64,000 nt of DNA, taken from positions 4,402,001 through 4,466,000 of the forward strand of contig OZ252252.1 of the NCBI GenBank assembly GCA_965249745.1, in the 5' to 3' direction. This stretch comes from JANYHH01 sp965249745 (GTDB lineage Bacteria; Deinococcota; Deinococci; Deinococcales; JAAFIG01). The notes under the pieces are model-generated. The model ran no database searches, was not told the origin of the DNA, and was given only the letters and a program-made list of their open reading frames with translations. The position numbers and the translations under genes were made by a program. Shown piece by piece: positions 39,684 through 49,582 of the stretch; the first letter of the stretch is position 1, and every line of letters starts with the position of its first letter.

Positions 39684-40856
39684 TCAGCCTGTCTCGAGGC
39701 GCGGACCTGTGGTGAAGCGCAACCACAACGATCCAACGAGCGCTGCCACGACGCTTCCCGCGACGACCCCGAGCTTCGCCGCCTCGAGCTGAGCCGGGTT
39801 TTTGAACGCCAGCGTGGCTATGAACAGCGCCATCGTGAAGCCGATCCCGCCGAGTAAGCCGACGCCAAACACCAAACTCCAACTCGTGTCCCTGGGCAGT
39901 TCCGCCAGGCCGGTTCGCACCGCCAGATAGCAGATCGTGATGATCCCGAGCGGCTTCCCAACCGCCAACCCGAAAAACGCTCCGAGGCTGATCGGGCTGA
40001 GGCCACCCGCCAGCGCCGCCGCGACCGGAACGCCCGCGTTGAACAGCGCGAAAACCGGCATCACGAAGAAACCGACGAGGGGCTGAACCGCGTGTTCCAG
40101 CGTCTCGAGCGGATTGTGTTCAGCCTTACCCATTGGGATGGTCGTAGCCAACAGCACCCCGGCAATCGTGGCGTGCAACCCGGATTGCAACACGAAGTAC
40201 CAGAGCGCCACGCCGAACAACAAGTACACCGCCAGGGCGCGAACTCTGAACGCGTTCAGACCCCACAGCGCCGCGTAGACCGCGAGCGCCAAAAGCAGCA
40301 TCACAGGGTTCAGGCTGTTTGTGTAAAACAGGGCGATCACCACCACCGCGCCCAGGTCGTCCACCACCGCCAGCGCCGTCAGAAAGATTTTCAGCGAGGG
40401 CGGAATTCGCTTTCCAAGGAGCGACAGCACGCCGACCGCGAAGGCGATATCGGTGGCCATTGGGACGCCCCAGCCGTGCGAGCCGTTGCGACCCGCGTTC
40501 AAGACCGCGTACAGCAAAGCGGGCACGACCATGCCCCCGAGGGCCGCGAAGATGGACAAGGCCGCGCCGCGCGGGTTGGAAAGTTCACCCTTCAACGCCT
40601 CGCGCTTCAGTTCCAGTCCGACGTACAGGAAGAAAACCGCCATCAGCAAGTCGTTGACCCAGAACTCGAGCGGCTCGTCTAAATGCAACGCGGGAATCGG
40701 GAACGGAATCACTGCCGCCTTCATCGCCTCGTAAGCGGAGAGCAGTGATGTGTTCGCCCAGACGAACGCGACGAGCGCCACGACCATCAGTAGCAGACCG
40801 GGGAAGGTATCGCTGGAGAGCACGTTTTTCAGCGGGTTGGATTTCGAGCTTGCCAC
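39684..40856 (-). CDS. nhaA: NhaA Na+/H+ antiporter
   Basis: The 390-residue membrane protein has about eleven transmembrane helices and the NhaA signatures VPMATDIAFAVGVLSLL and ALAVVDDLGAVVVIALFY, where the paired aspartates bind and exchange Na+ and H+. WVNDLLMAVFFLYVGLELKRE is also typical. It exports sodium or lithium and helps with pH homeostasis. The GTG at 40856 is chosen because TGGAGGT lies 5 nt upstream; an in-frame earlier start (40910) adds 18 unrelated residues. Confidence 0.95.
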   Translation of the reverse strand: MASSKSNPLKNVLSSDTFPGLLLMVVALVAFVWANTSLLSAYEAMKAAVIPFPIPALHLDEPLEFWVNDLLMAVFFLYVGLELKREALKGELSNPRGAALSIFAALGGMVVPALLYAVLNAGRNGSHGWGVPMATDIAFAVGVLSLLGKRIPPSLKIFLTALAVVDDLGAVVVIALFYTNSLNPVMLLLALAVYAALWGLNAFRVRALAVYLLFGVALWYFVLQSGLHATIAGVLLATTIPMGKAEHNPLETLEHAVQPLVGFFVMPVFALFNAGVPVAAALAGGLSPISLGAFFGLAVGKPLGIITICYLAVRTGLAELPRDTSWSLVFGVGLLGGIGFTMALFIATLAFKNPAQLEAAKLGVVAGSVVAALVGSLWLRFTTGPRLETG

Positions 40857-41053
40857 GGGAGACCTCCAGAGGGGCGAACGACGGAACCTGATTTCGACAG
40901 ACTCCGCCACGCCAACTTCTCGAGGTTGGACTCGAACCGCGACGCGGTTAGGTTTTCGGCAGCGTACCCGAAAGGCGGTCCTCAGGTCCAGCGTTTCTAG
41001 GAAATGCTCTGCTCAGGCGTGAACCAACGCATCCAGTGCGCCTCGAGTCTGGA

Positions 41054-41665
41054 TTACGAGGCGTTCTCCTCGATGTACTTCTTCAACCCCTCCAGCGTCG
41101 TCTTCAAAAACTTTTCCTGATACTGCACCGCACGGTTCCGCAGCCACTTGAAGCGCGGCACGTAGGTGCGGGTCAAGGTGATCTCCGTGCCACCTCGAGC
41201 GCCCTGAAAGGCCCACGATTCCGCCACGCCCGCAAACAGGATGCTACCGCCCTGCGTGGCCTGCAACATGAAACCCGTGGGTTGCTGCACGAACTCGTAG
41301 CGGTAGCGGAACATCCCAACCGTGGTCGCCTTGTAGACCAGCTCGAAACCCACGCCCTGAACGGCCTTCGTCGGCACCGGCATTTTCTTGCCGGGAGCCA
41401 CGAACTGCGAGCGCGCCACGGTCGCATCCCACTTGGCACGCTGATCCTGCGGCAAGGCTAGAAAGTACGCCTTTTCTGGACGCACCCGCACGAAAATTTT
41501 TTCAGTCAGCGTCAAGCTCTCGAAGCGCTCCAACTGCTTTTTCTTCTTCGGGTCCTGCTCCAGTTCCCGGCGTTGCTGCTCGGCGGCCGCCGATTGCGCC
41601 TTCATTTCCTTGGGGATGCGAAGGCGTTGCTGCTGTTGAAAGGGAGGTTTATTGGCTCGAGCCAT
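41054..41665 (-). CDS. SRPBCC-fold protein with basic N-terminal tail
   Basis: The 203-residue protein has a Gln/Lys-rich N-terminal tail of about 45 residues (QQQQRLRIPKEMKAQSAAAEQQRREL, followed by KKKKQLERFE). The remainder has the alternation of a START/SRPBCC domain: FVRVRPEKAYFLALPQ, GFELVYKATTVGMFRYRYEF and TEITLTRTYVPRFKWLRNR. Such folds bind lipids or aromatic ligands. The basic tail might bind nucleic acid or membranes. TAAAAT lies 9 nt before the ATG. No close neighbour suggests a pathway. Confidence 0.6.
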   Translation of the reverse strand: MARANKPPFQQQQRLRIPKEMKAQSAAAEQQRRELEQDPKKKKQLERFESLTLTEKIFVRVRPEKAYFLALPQDQRAKWDATVARSQFVAPGKKMPVPTKAVQGVGFELVYKATTVGMFRYRYEFVQQPTGFMLQATQGGSILFAGVAESWAFQGARGGTEITLTRTYVPRFKWLRNRAVQYQEKFLKTTLEGLKKYIEENAS

Positions 41666-41856
41666 AGTTTGAGGATTTTAACCGCCACCGGGGACGGTGA
41701 ACAGTGCGCCCTGACTCGAGAGGGGAAAATTGTATTGAGGCTGACCTTGAGATTCTGTGAGCAACCCGTTTGCGCTCGAGTCACACGATTTGCGTCGGGG
41801 TTTGCCCCGGCAGACCCGGCCACCTTTGAGAACGCCGATCACGTCTCACGCATCTC

Positions 41857-41882
41857 GTAGGGGCGAATGACCGTTCGCCCGG
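41857..41882. repeat. REP-like palindromic element 1
   Basis: gtaggggcgaatgaccgttc plus gcccgg: arms gggcgaa (41861-41867) and ttcgccc (41874-41880) form a perfect 7-bp stem with a 6-nt loop. It resembles the GTAGGGGCG...CGCCC palindromes scattered in many bacterial genomes. Confidence 0.65.
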
Positions 41883-41990
41883 CCACCAACGCCGCCGCTC
41901 GAGCCAGCCCGAACAAACCTTCCCGAGACGAAACCCAAGGGCAACTCGCGTTACGCCTTGCGTGCCTTCGGTCTCGAGATGGTCAGTGTC

Positions 41991-42016
41991 GTAGGGGCGA
42001 GGCTTGCCTCGTCCTG
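41991..42016. repeat. REP-like palindromic element 2
   Basis: gtaggggcgaggcttgcctc followed by gtcctg shares the first ten bases with element 1 and contains the inverted repeat gaggc-tt-gcctc. It lies 134 bp from element 1 in the same spacer. Confidence 0.65.
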
Positions 42017-42055
42017 CTTTTTGCCTTTCTGAGTTGCGCGAAGTTGCGGCCGTGA

Positions 42056-42084
42056 TTGACAGCACCCGTCGCAACTTTCACAAT
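42056..42084 (+). promoter_or_regulatory. Consensus promoter of CYTH gene, leaderless
   Basis: TTGACA (42056-42061) and CACAAT (42079-42084) are 17 bp apart, and CACAAT ends 6 nt before ATG 42091. The perfect -35 box may compensate for the atypical first base of the -10 box. Confidence 0.7.
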
Positions 42085-42090
42085 GCACCC

Positions 42091-42696
42091 ATGCCGCTCG
42101 AGCGTGAGTTCAAACTGACTGGAACCCTGCCCGATCTGAGCAATGTCACTGAGATCGCGGGTTTCTCGTTGCGCTTCTCACACATAGAAGTGCAGACGAA
42201 CACGTATTTCGACACGCCGGAATTCAAACTCCGCGCGGCGGGCATGACCTTGCGGCTTCGTCGCCTCGAGACCGGAGAAGGGTTCTACACCTGGAAGGGA
42301 CGCAGTTTCGTGCGCGACGGCTGGCATCAAAAGCAGGAACTCGAGGTGGACGCGGGCGAAGCGACTGACTTGGATCAGCTCCGCGACGAGGAGATCTTAC
42401 TGGAGTTGCATCGCGTGGCGCTGTTGTATCAGCTTCGACCGATGTACACCTTCACGACGCGGCGGCAGGTTTACCAACTCATCGGCGTGGGAGAGCTGGC
42501 GCTGGACGAGGTTAGTATTCCCGACGCGAGCGGTAAGGTGCTAGACGAGTTCAATGAGCTGGAACTGGAAATCAAGACCGATATTTCAGCCGTTCACCTG
42601 GAACCGATTGTCGCGGCATTGAACGGCTTTGGCATGACGCCTTCCACACTGTCCAAATCGGCTCGAGCCTTGCAAGCGGTGGGTCTGGCTACATAG
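42091..42696 (+). CDS. CYTH-domain phosphatase (inorganic triphosphatase/ThTPase-like)
   Basis: The 201-residue protein has the CYTH signature ExExK in PLEREFKL at its N terminus. A tunnel-type beta barrel follows: YFDTPEFKLRAAGMTLRLRR, FYTWKGRS, FNELELEIKTD. CYTH enzymes hydrolyse triphosphates such as tripolyphosphate or thiamine triphosphate with a divalent metal. The EFKL start agrees with ATG 42091, which has a consensus promoter 6 nt away. A hairpin follows the gene. Confidence 0.88.
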   Translation: MPLEREFKLTGTLPDLSNVTEIAGFSLRFSHIEVQTNTYFDTPEFKLRAAGMTLRLRRLETGEGFYTWKGRSFVRDGWHQKQELEVDAGEATDLDQLRDEEILLELHRVALLYQLRPMYTFTTRRQVYQLIGVGELALDEVSIPDASGKVLDEFNELELEIKTDISAVHLEPIVAALNGFGMTPSTLSKSARALQAVGLAT

Positions 42697-42701
42697 TGAG
42701 A

Positions 42702-42724
42702 AAGCCAGGCATCACGCCTGGCTT
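42702..42724 (+). terminator. Terminator after CYTH gene
   Basis: aagccaggc (42702-42710) and gcctggctt (42716-42724) form a perfect 9-bp stem with a 5-nt loop just past the stop. The T tract is poor (TTCCCC). It also lies downstream of the convergent lipoprotein gene. Confidence 0.7.
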
Positions 42725-42762
42725 CCCCTCGAGACGGGCGTAGCTTTTCTAGGGATGGGTTT

Positions 42763-43188
42763 TTAGGGCTGCGCTTTGATCAGTTCCTTCGCCCAGTGTG
42801 GTAAGGGTTTCGTGGTCAGCGTGTTCGGCGTCAGCGTGACGGAGACATTGGTGGAGCTAAACTCGTACCAGGCTCCGGTGGCAGCATCAATCACCAGCGG
42901 CACGAAACCGGTCACGATGTCCAGCACGATCCACAACGCGCCGATCTGATTGTTCAAGACGTAAATCTGGTCTTTATGCCCGGCCAGCCTGAAGGTGATC
43001 GTGTACGAGCGATTGGTTTTCAGCACGAGCCGCGCGGGCGTGTTTCCGACCAGCACGCCGTCTATTAGGACTTGTGCGCCGCTCGGGTTGGAGTTGAAGG
43101 CGACGGCCGCCGAATCCCCTTTGAAAATCAGGGCGCACGAGTTGAAGAACAACAGGAACAGCAGCGAGACAACGATTACTTTTTTCAT
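42763..43188 (-). CDS. PEGA-domain lipoprotein
   Basis: The 141-residue protein starts MKKVIVVSLLFLLFFNSC, a lipoprotein signal with lipobox cysteine at 18. Residues about 25-70 form a PEGA domain (AVAFNSNPSGAQVLIDGVLVGNTPARLVL), a surface module named for its P-E-G-A motif. A hydrophobic segment (IGALWIVLDIVTGFVPLVIDAATGAWYEF) follows and may insert into a membrane, as in the YceK-like families. The ATG at 43188 has a strong GGAGGAGCG ribosome site. It is probably anchored at the cell envelope. Confidence 0.82.
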   Translation of the reverse strand: MKKVIVVSLLFLLFFNSCALIFKGDSAAVAFNSNPSGAQVLIDGVLVGNTPARLVLKTNRSYTITFRLAGHKDQIYVLNNQIGALWIVLDIVTGFVPLVIDAATGAWYEFSSTNVSVTLTPNTLTTKPLPHWAKELIKAQP

Positions 43189-43279
43189 TCGCTCCTCCAA
43201 TACATGACCTTCTTCTGGAGCGTACAGGGGCGGCGTAAAGCTGTCAACGAGTGTCCTCCTCGAGCCGCGACTCTGGGCG

Positions 43280-43285
43280 TAAACT
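43280..43285 (+). promoter_or_regulatory. Leaderless -10 box (TAAACT) of class III aminotransferase
   Basis: TAAACT (43280-43285) ends 6 nt before ATG 43292; there is no Shine-Dalgarno. Confidence 0.55.
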
Positions 43286-43291
43286 CCTGCC

Positions 43292-44680
43292 ATGACCGCT
43301 ACCACTGCTGATGTTGAAACCTGGAACACCGAGACTTGGAACACCGAGCGCCTGCTGGAACTGGACTTGAAGCACATCCTGCATCCGGTCACGAACCTGC
43401 ACCGCCACGCCAAAACGGGACCGTTGATTCTGACTCGAGGTGAGGGCGTTCACGTCTGGGACAGCACCGGTCGGCGCTACATTGATGGCTTCGCAGGCTT
43501 GTGGAACATCAACGTCGGACATGGGCGCTCGGTGCTGGCTGAGGCGGCCAAGGCGCAGATGAATCGTCTGGCGTTCGCACCGAATTTCTTCGGGCTGGCC
43601 ACACCGCCCAGCATCGAACTCGCGGCGAAGCTGGCGGAAATGATGCCGGGGAGCCTGAATCACTTTCAGTTCACCTCGGGCGGTAGTGAATCCAACGAGA
43701 CCGCGATCAAGATTGCGCGCTACTACTGGAGCCTCCGAGGGCACTCCGAGAAAGTAAAAGTTATCTCGAGGCAGAACGCCTATCACGGCGTTGCTGGTGT
43801 GACCACGACCGCCACGGGCATCCCGGCGTACTGGAAGGATTTCGGGCCCGCCGCGCCCGGTTTTTTGTACGTCTCCTCCCCGAACGAGTACCGCACCAAA
43901 CCGGACGATATGAGCGCCAGCGATTTCATCCGGCACTTGGAGCGCGAACTCGAGGAGGCAGTTGCGCGGGAGGGTGCGGAGACAGTTGCCGCGTTCATGG
44001 GCGAGCCGACCCAGGGCGCGGGCGGGGTCTGCCCCGCGCCGCTCGGATACTGGCAGATGGTGCGGCGCGTTTGTGATACGCATTCGATTTTGCTGCTGGC
44101 GGACGAGGTGATTACCGGCTTCGGGCGCAGCGGTCAGATGTTCGGGATGCAAACCTACGACTTCCAGCCGGATATCGTCAGCCTCGCCAAGGGCATCACC
44201 AGCGGTTATATCCCGCTGGGCGCGGTCGGCGTCAGCGACGCGATCTTCGATGAATTGGTGAAGCCGGACCGCATGTTCATGCACGGCTTCACCTACAGCG
44301 GTCATCCCGTCGCCTGCGCGGTGGCATTGGAGAACATCAAGCTGCTCGAGGATGAAAACCTGTCGGAGAACGCCAGGTTGCGCGGGGAGGAGCTTCTGTC
44401 CGGTTTGAAGCCGTTGGAATCACACCCGCACGTCGGCAACGTGCGCGGCAAGGGCATGATGCTCTTAGTTGACGTGGTGCAGGACAAGAGCGCGAAATCC
44501 GCCTACCCGCCGCTCAGCATCGGTGGCAAGCTGCAAGCTGCGACCCGCGCGCGTGGTTTGATCGTGCGTTGCGGTGACAATGGCGTGGCAATCGCGCCGC
44601 CTCTCGTCGCCTCGAGCGGGGAAATTGACGAGATCGTGAACATCGTCTCCGAGGCGGTTCACGAAGCCTTCGCCGAGTGA
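43292..44680 (+). CDS. Class III aminotransferase (omega-amino acid:pyruvate type)
   Basis: The 462-residue PLP enzyme has the class III signature: FTSGGSESNETAIKIARYYW (phosphate-binding loop), LLLADEVITGFGRSGQMFG (Asp that holds the pyridine nitrogen) and the PLP lysine in VSLAKGITSGYIPLGAV. GVTTTATGIPAYWKDFGPAAPG and the 460-residue length fit the omega-aminotransferase/putrescine or beta-alanine:pyruvate group. It would move an amino group from a terminal amine to pyruvate. The N terminus contains a 15-bp imperfect duplication (ETWNTETWNTE). Substrate not determined. Confidence 0.93.
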   Translation: MTATTADVETWNTETWNTERLLELDLKHILHPVTNLHRHAKTGPLILTRGEGVHVWDSTGRRYIDGFAGLWNINVGHGRSVLAEAAKAQMNRLAFAPNFFGLATPPSIELAAKLAEMMPGSLNHFQFTSGGSESNETAIKIARYYWSLRGHSEKVKVISRQNAYHGVAGVTTTATGIPAYWKDFGPAAPGFLYVSSPNEYRTKPDDMSASDFIRHLERELEEAVAREGAETVAAFMGEPTQGAGGVCPAPLGYWQMVRRVCDTHSILLLADEVITGFGRSGQMFGMQTYDFQPDIVSLAKGITSGYIPLGAVGVSDAIFDELVKPDRMFMHGFTYSGHPVACAVALENIKLLEDENLSENARLRGEELLSGLKPLESHPHVGNVRGKGMMLLVDVVQDKSAKSAYPPLSIGGKLQAATRARGLIVRCGDNGVAIAPPLVASSGEIDEIVNIVSEAVHEAFAE

Positions 44681-44800
44681 CAGGTTTGAGCGATTCCAGA
44701 AACGCTCGAGGGATCTGTGCTATTAGAGCACGACTCGAAGCGTTTCTGGGCAAATCCTCTGTCAACCTCGAACTCGCTAATCCTCTTTCACGTGCTCATG

Positions 44801-44826
44801 TATGGGCGAGATAAACCTCGCCCTCG
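44801..44826. repeat. REP-like palindromic element 3
   Basis: Arms gggcgag (44804-44810) and ctcgccc (44817-44823) with a 6-nt loop, in the spacer between two convergent genes. The stem matches the GGGCGA/TCGCCC arms of the elements near 41.9 kb. Confidence 0.55.
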
Positions 44827-44913
44827 TGTACTAAGGACGCCTCGAGAGGGATCATGTCCAAGATGAAGCTCGGAGGTCCGCGTGCAATCCGGTGAACTGG
44901 ATGGCTCGAGTCT

Positions 44914-44945
44914 GAAAAAGAGCGACGCAGGTTTCACGTCGCTCT
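44914..44945 (-). terminator. uvrA terminator
   Basis: A perfect 9-bp stem (44919-44927 with 44937-44945) is followed on the minus strand by TTTTTC (44918-44913), just past the uvrA stop. Confidence 0.85.
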
Positions 44946-44966
44946 GAAGTTACTGTGCCAAAAAGT

Positions 44967-47957
<2,991 letters not shown>

Positions 47958-48176
47958 AGGCTGTTAGCTCCTAGCGAAACCCGTCACGGGTCATCCTCGA
48001 GAGAGAAGAAGGGTCAATGTCGTCTCGAGCGTGTCGGGTTCGGCGTTTACGGCGGTTCGGCGGGGGTCTGGGTTCTCGGTGCTCGAGGCTGAACGAGAAA
48101 GCATAACCCTCCAGGACTGGCTATGTAAAGAGCGGAATACTGATCCGGGGACATGCCTCAAACGTATTGCGTTCAC
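47958..48176. other. Spacer between divergent uvrA and rpmE
   Basis: About 220 bp upstream of both genes, with CTCGAG copies and no supported ORF. It should contain the uvrA promoter, which I could not fix; the rpmE promoter is at its right end. Confidence 0.5.
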
Positions 48177-48205
48177 TTGAACAGTCTCCTTCCAGGTGCT
48201 ATATT
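48177..48205 (+). promoter_or_regulatory. rpmE promoter
   Basis: TTGAAC (48177-48182) and TATATT (48200-48205) are 17 bp apart. It is a good sigma70-type promoter with a long leader to the start at 48325. Confidence 0.75.
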
Positions 48206-48286
48206 CCCAAGGCTGCCTTGAAACCAGCCGCGTCCTCGAGCGAATCCGAGGTGCGACCCACACGCAGACAGCGTGAGCGTCAACTC

Positions 48287-48316
48287 CCCGACGGTCGGCA
48301 ATCGTCGGGATCAGGA
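48287..48316 (+). promoter_or_regulatory. Hairpin and ribosome site in rpmE leader
   Basis: The roughly 112-nt leader contains a 7-bp hairpin (cccgacg 48287-48293 with cgtcggg 48303-48309) immediately before the AGGAG ribosome site at 48312. It could be a feedback-control site, as many ribosomal protein leaders are; no known L31 motif was recognised. Confidence 0.4.
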
Positions 48317-48324
48317 GTCCAGAC

Positions 48325-48546
48325 ATGCAAAAAGAAATTCACCCCAAGATGGTTCCCTGCAAGATCATTTACAACGGCGAGGTCGTCATGGAAACCATGA
48401 GCACCAAACCCGAGATTCACGTGGACGTGTGGAGCGGCGTACACCCGTTCTGGACGGGTCAGCAGCGCTTCCTGGACACCGAGGGACGCGTGGAGAAGTT
48501 CACCAAGCGCTTCGGAACCAGCTACCGCAGCGCCGCCAAAAAGTAA
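48325..48546 (+). CDS. rpmE: 50S ribosomal protein L31
   Basis: The 73-residue protein reads MQKEIHPKMVPCKIIYNGEV and then the L31 core VDVWSGVHPFWTGQQRF. It has one cysteine only, so it is the zinc-free form rather than the four-cysteine form. The sequence is close to the L31 I would expect in Deinococcus. AGGAG sits 9 nt before the ATG, and a strong terminator follows the stop. Confidence 0.96.
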   Translation: MQKEIHPKMVPCKIIYNGEVVMETMSTKPEIHVDVWSGVHPFWTGQQRFLDTEGRVEKFTKRFGTSYRSAAKK

Positions 48547-48563
48547 GGATTCAAACGAAGCAC

Positions 48564-48596
48564 AAGAAGAGGCTCGTAAGCCTCTTCTTAGTTTTT
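48564..48596 (+). terminator. rpmE terminator
   Basis: Perfect 11-bp stem (48564-48574 with 48579-48589), 4-nt loop, then AGTTTTT. It overlaps the stop codon of the convergent gene at 48588. Confidence 0.92.
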
Positions 48597-49394
48597 ACCT
48601 TGAACATAAATGACGCTATCAGCCGCTGGAGTCCCCGTGACCGTCACAATGATGTTGCCGTTATCTCGAGTGACAGCGCAACTCGCAATTACATCGGGCG
48701 CACTGCCCCAGGTAGCCGTCGCATTGACTCGAGCGTCACGAAGCGTTGTCGCCGTCTTACAATCCACGGGCAAACGCCCCTCAGGAAAAGTTGACCCGGT
48801 GGCCTGAAGCACCGCGTACACACGTTGAGAAAAATCGCGGACAGTCGTTCGATTACGTTCCCGAGTCAGTTCTGACGGAATCATCGTTTCACCACTGATA
48901 GAACGATAAATCCCTAATGCCGTGACGCCTTCGACTGAGACGGCGTATCGGCTTGGTCCGGTTTGGCTAACGAACACTGTGCATCGCTCAATTCCATCAG
49001 GAATATCCCAACGACCAACGATTTTCCCACTCGAGTCCTCGAGAACTCTCGTTGTTTTGCAATTAATGGAACTGAGTCCTATTACCTGCTTGGGTTTGAC
49101 GTTTCCCAGTTTTTGAAAAACATTGTAAATCTTCAAACTTGTCGAGCGAACAACCCCTGGTTCAGTGAGATTGGTGACCAAGCTCCGGTAGTAGGCGAAC
49201 GATTCGGGTTTCTGAGCTGTTGGCGAGGCGCTGCTAGAATTATTCGGTAAAGGCTGAACTCTGTTAGCCTCGAGCCAATCAGACGAAGGCTGCCTGAGGG
49301 AAGAGTTCAACGACACCCAAAAAAACACGATGCCAGTCAGGGCAGCCATAATTGCCGTCGGCAAAGAAATGTTTCTTGAAGGATTGAGTTTCAT
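48588..49394 (-). CDS. Membrane-anchored protein of unknown function
   Basis: The 268-residue protein has one N-terminal transmembrane helix (about 12-30, LPTAIMAALTGIVFFWVSL), a Ser/Pro linker and an extracytoplasmic domain. Four cysteines (in SSINCKTTR, IERCTVFV, PVDCKTATT, IASCAVTR) occur in two similar halves of about 90 residues: each half has ...CKT... then ...C... about 30-40 residues later. It therefore looks like an internal duplication with one disulfide each. The gene is less GC-rich than its neighbours. No family recognised. Confidence 0.7.
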   Translation of the reverse strand: MKLNPSRNISLPTAIMAALTGIVFFWVSLNSSLRQPSSDWLEANRVQPLPNNSSSASPTAQKPESFAYYRSLVTNLTEPGVVRSTSLKIYNVFQKLGNVKPKQVIGLSSINCKTTRVLEDSSGKIVGRWDIPDGIERCTVFVSQTGPSRYAVSVEGVTALGIYRSISGETMIPSELTRERNRTTVRDFSQRVYAVLQATGSTFPEGRLPVDCKTATTLRDARVNATATWGSAPDVIASCAVTRDNGNIIVTVTGTPAADSVIYVQGKN

Positions 49395-49582
49395 TGGAAG
49401 TCAGCACCTTAAAATGATCTCGAGCCGTAATTTGAGCGGATCAGCTTCGCACCGTTATCTCGAGCAGTGCGGCATAGGGCAATCATCATTGTCATCTCGT
49501 GATACGAATTGTACTTCCCTAAAGTTCCCAAGCGGCTCGCTCAACCCATTGCCTCGAGACGGGCTACAATGCGCGAGCTTCT

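Larger units (their letters stand above)
41666..42055. other. Intergenic region carrying two REP-like palindromes
   Basis: The 390 bp between the SRPBCC gene and the CYTH promoter contain no supported gene. They contain two short hairpin elements that begin GTAGGGGCGA (listed separately) and several CTCGAG sites. Confidence 0.6.
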
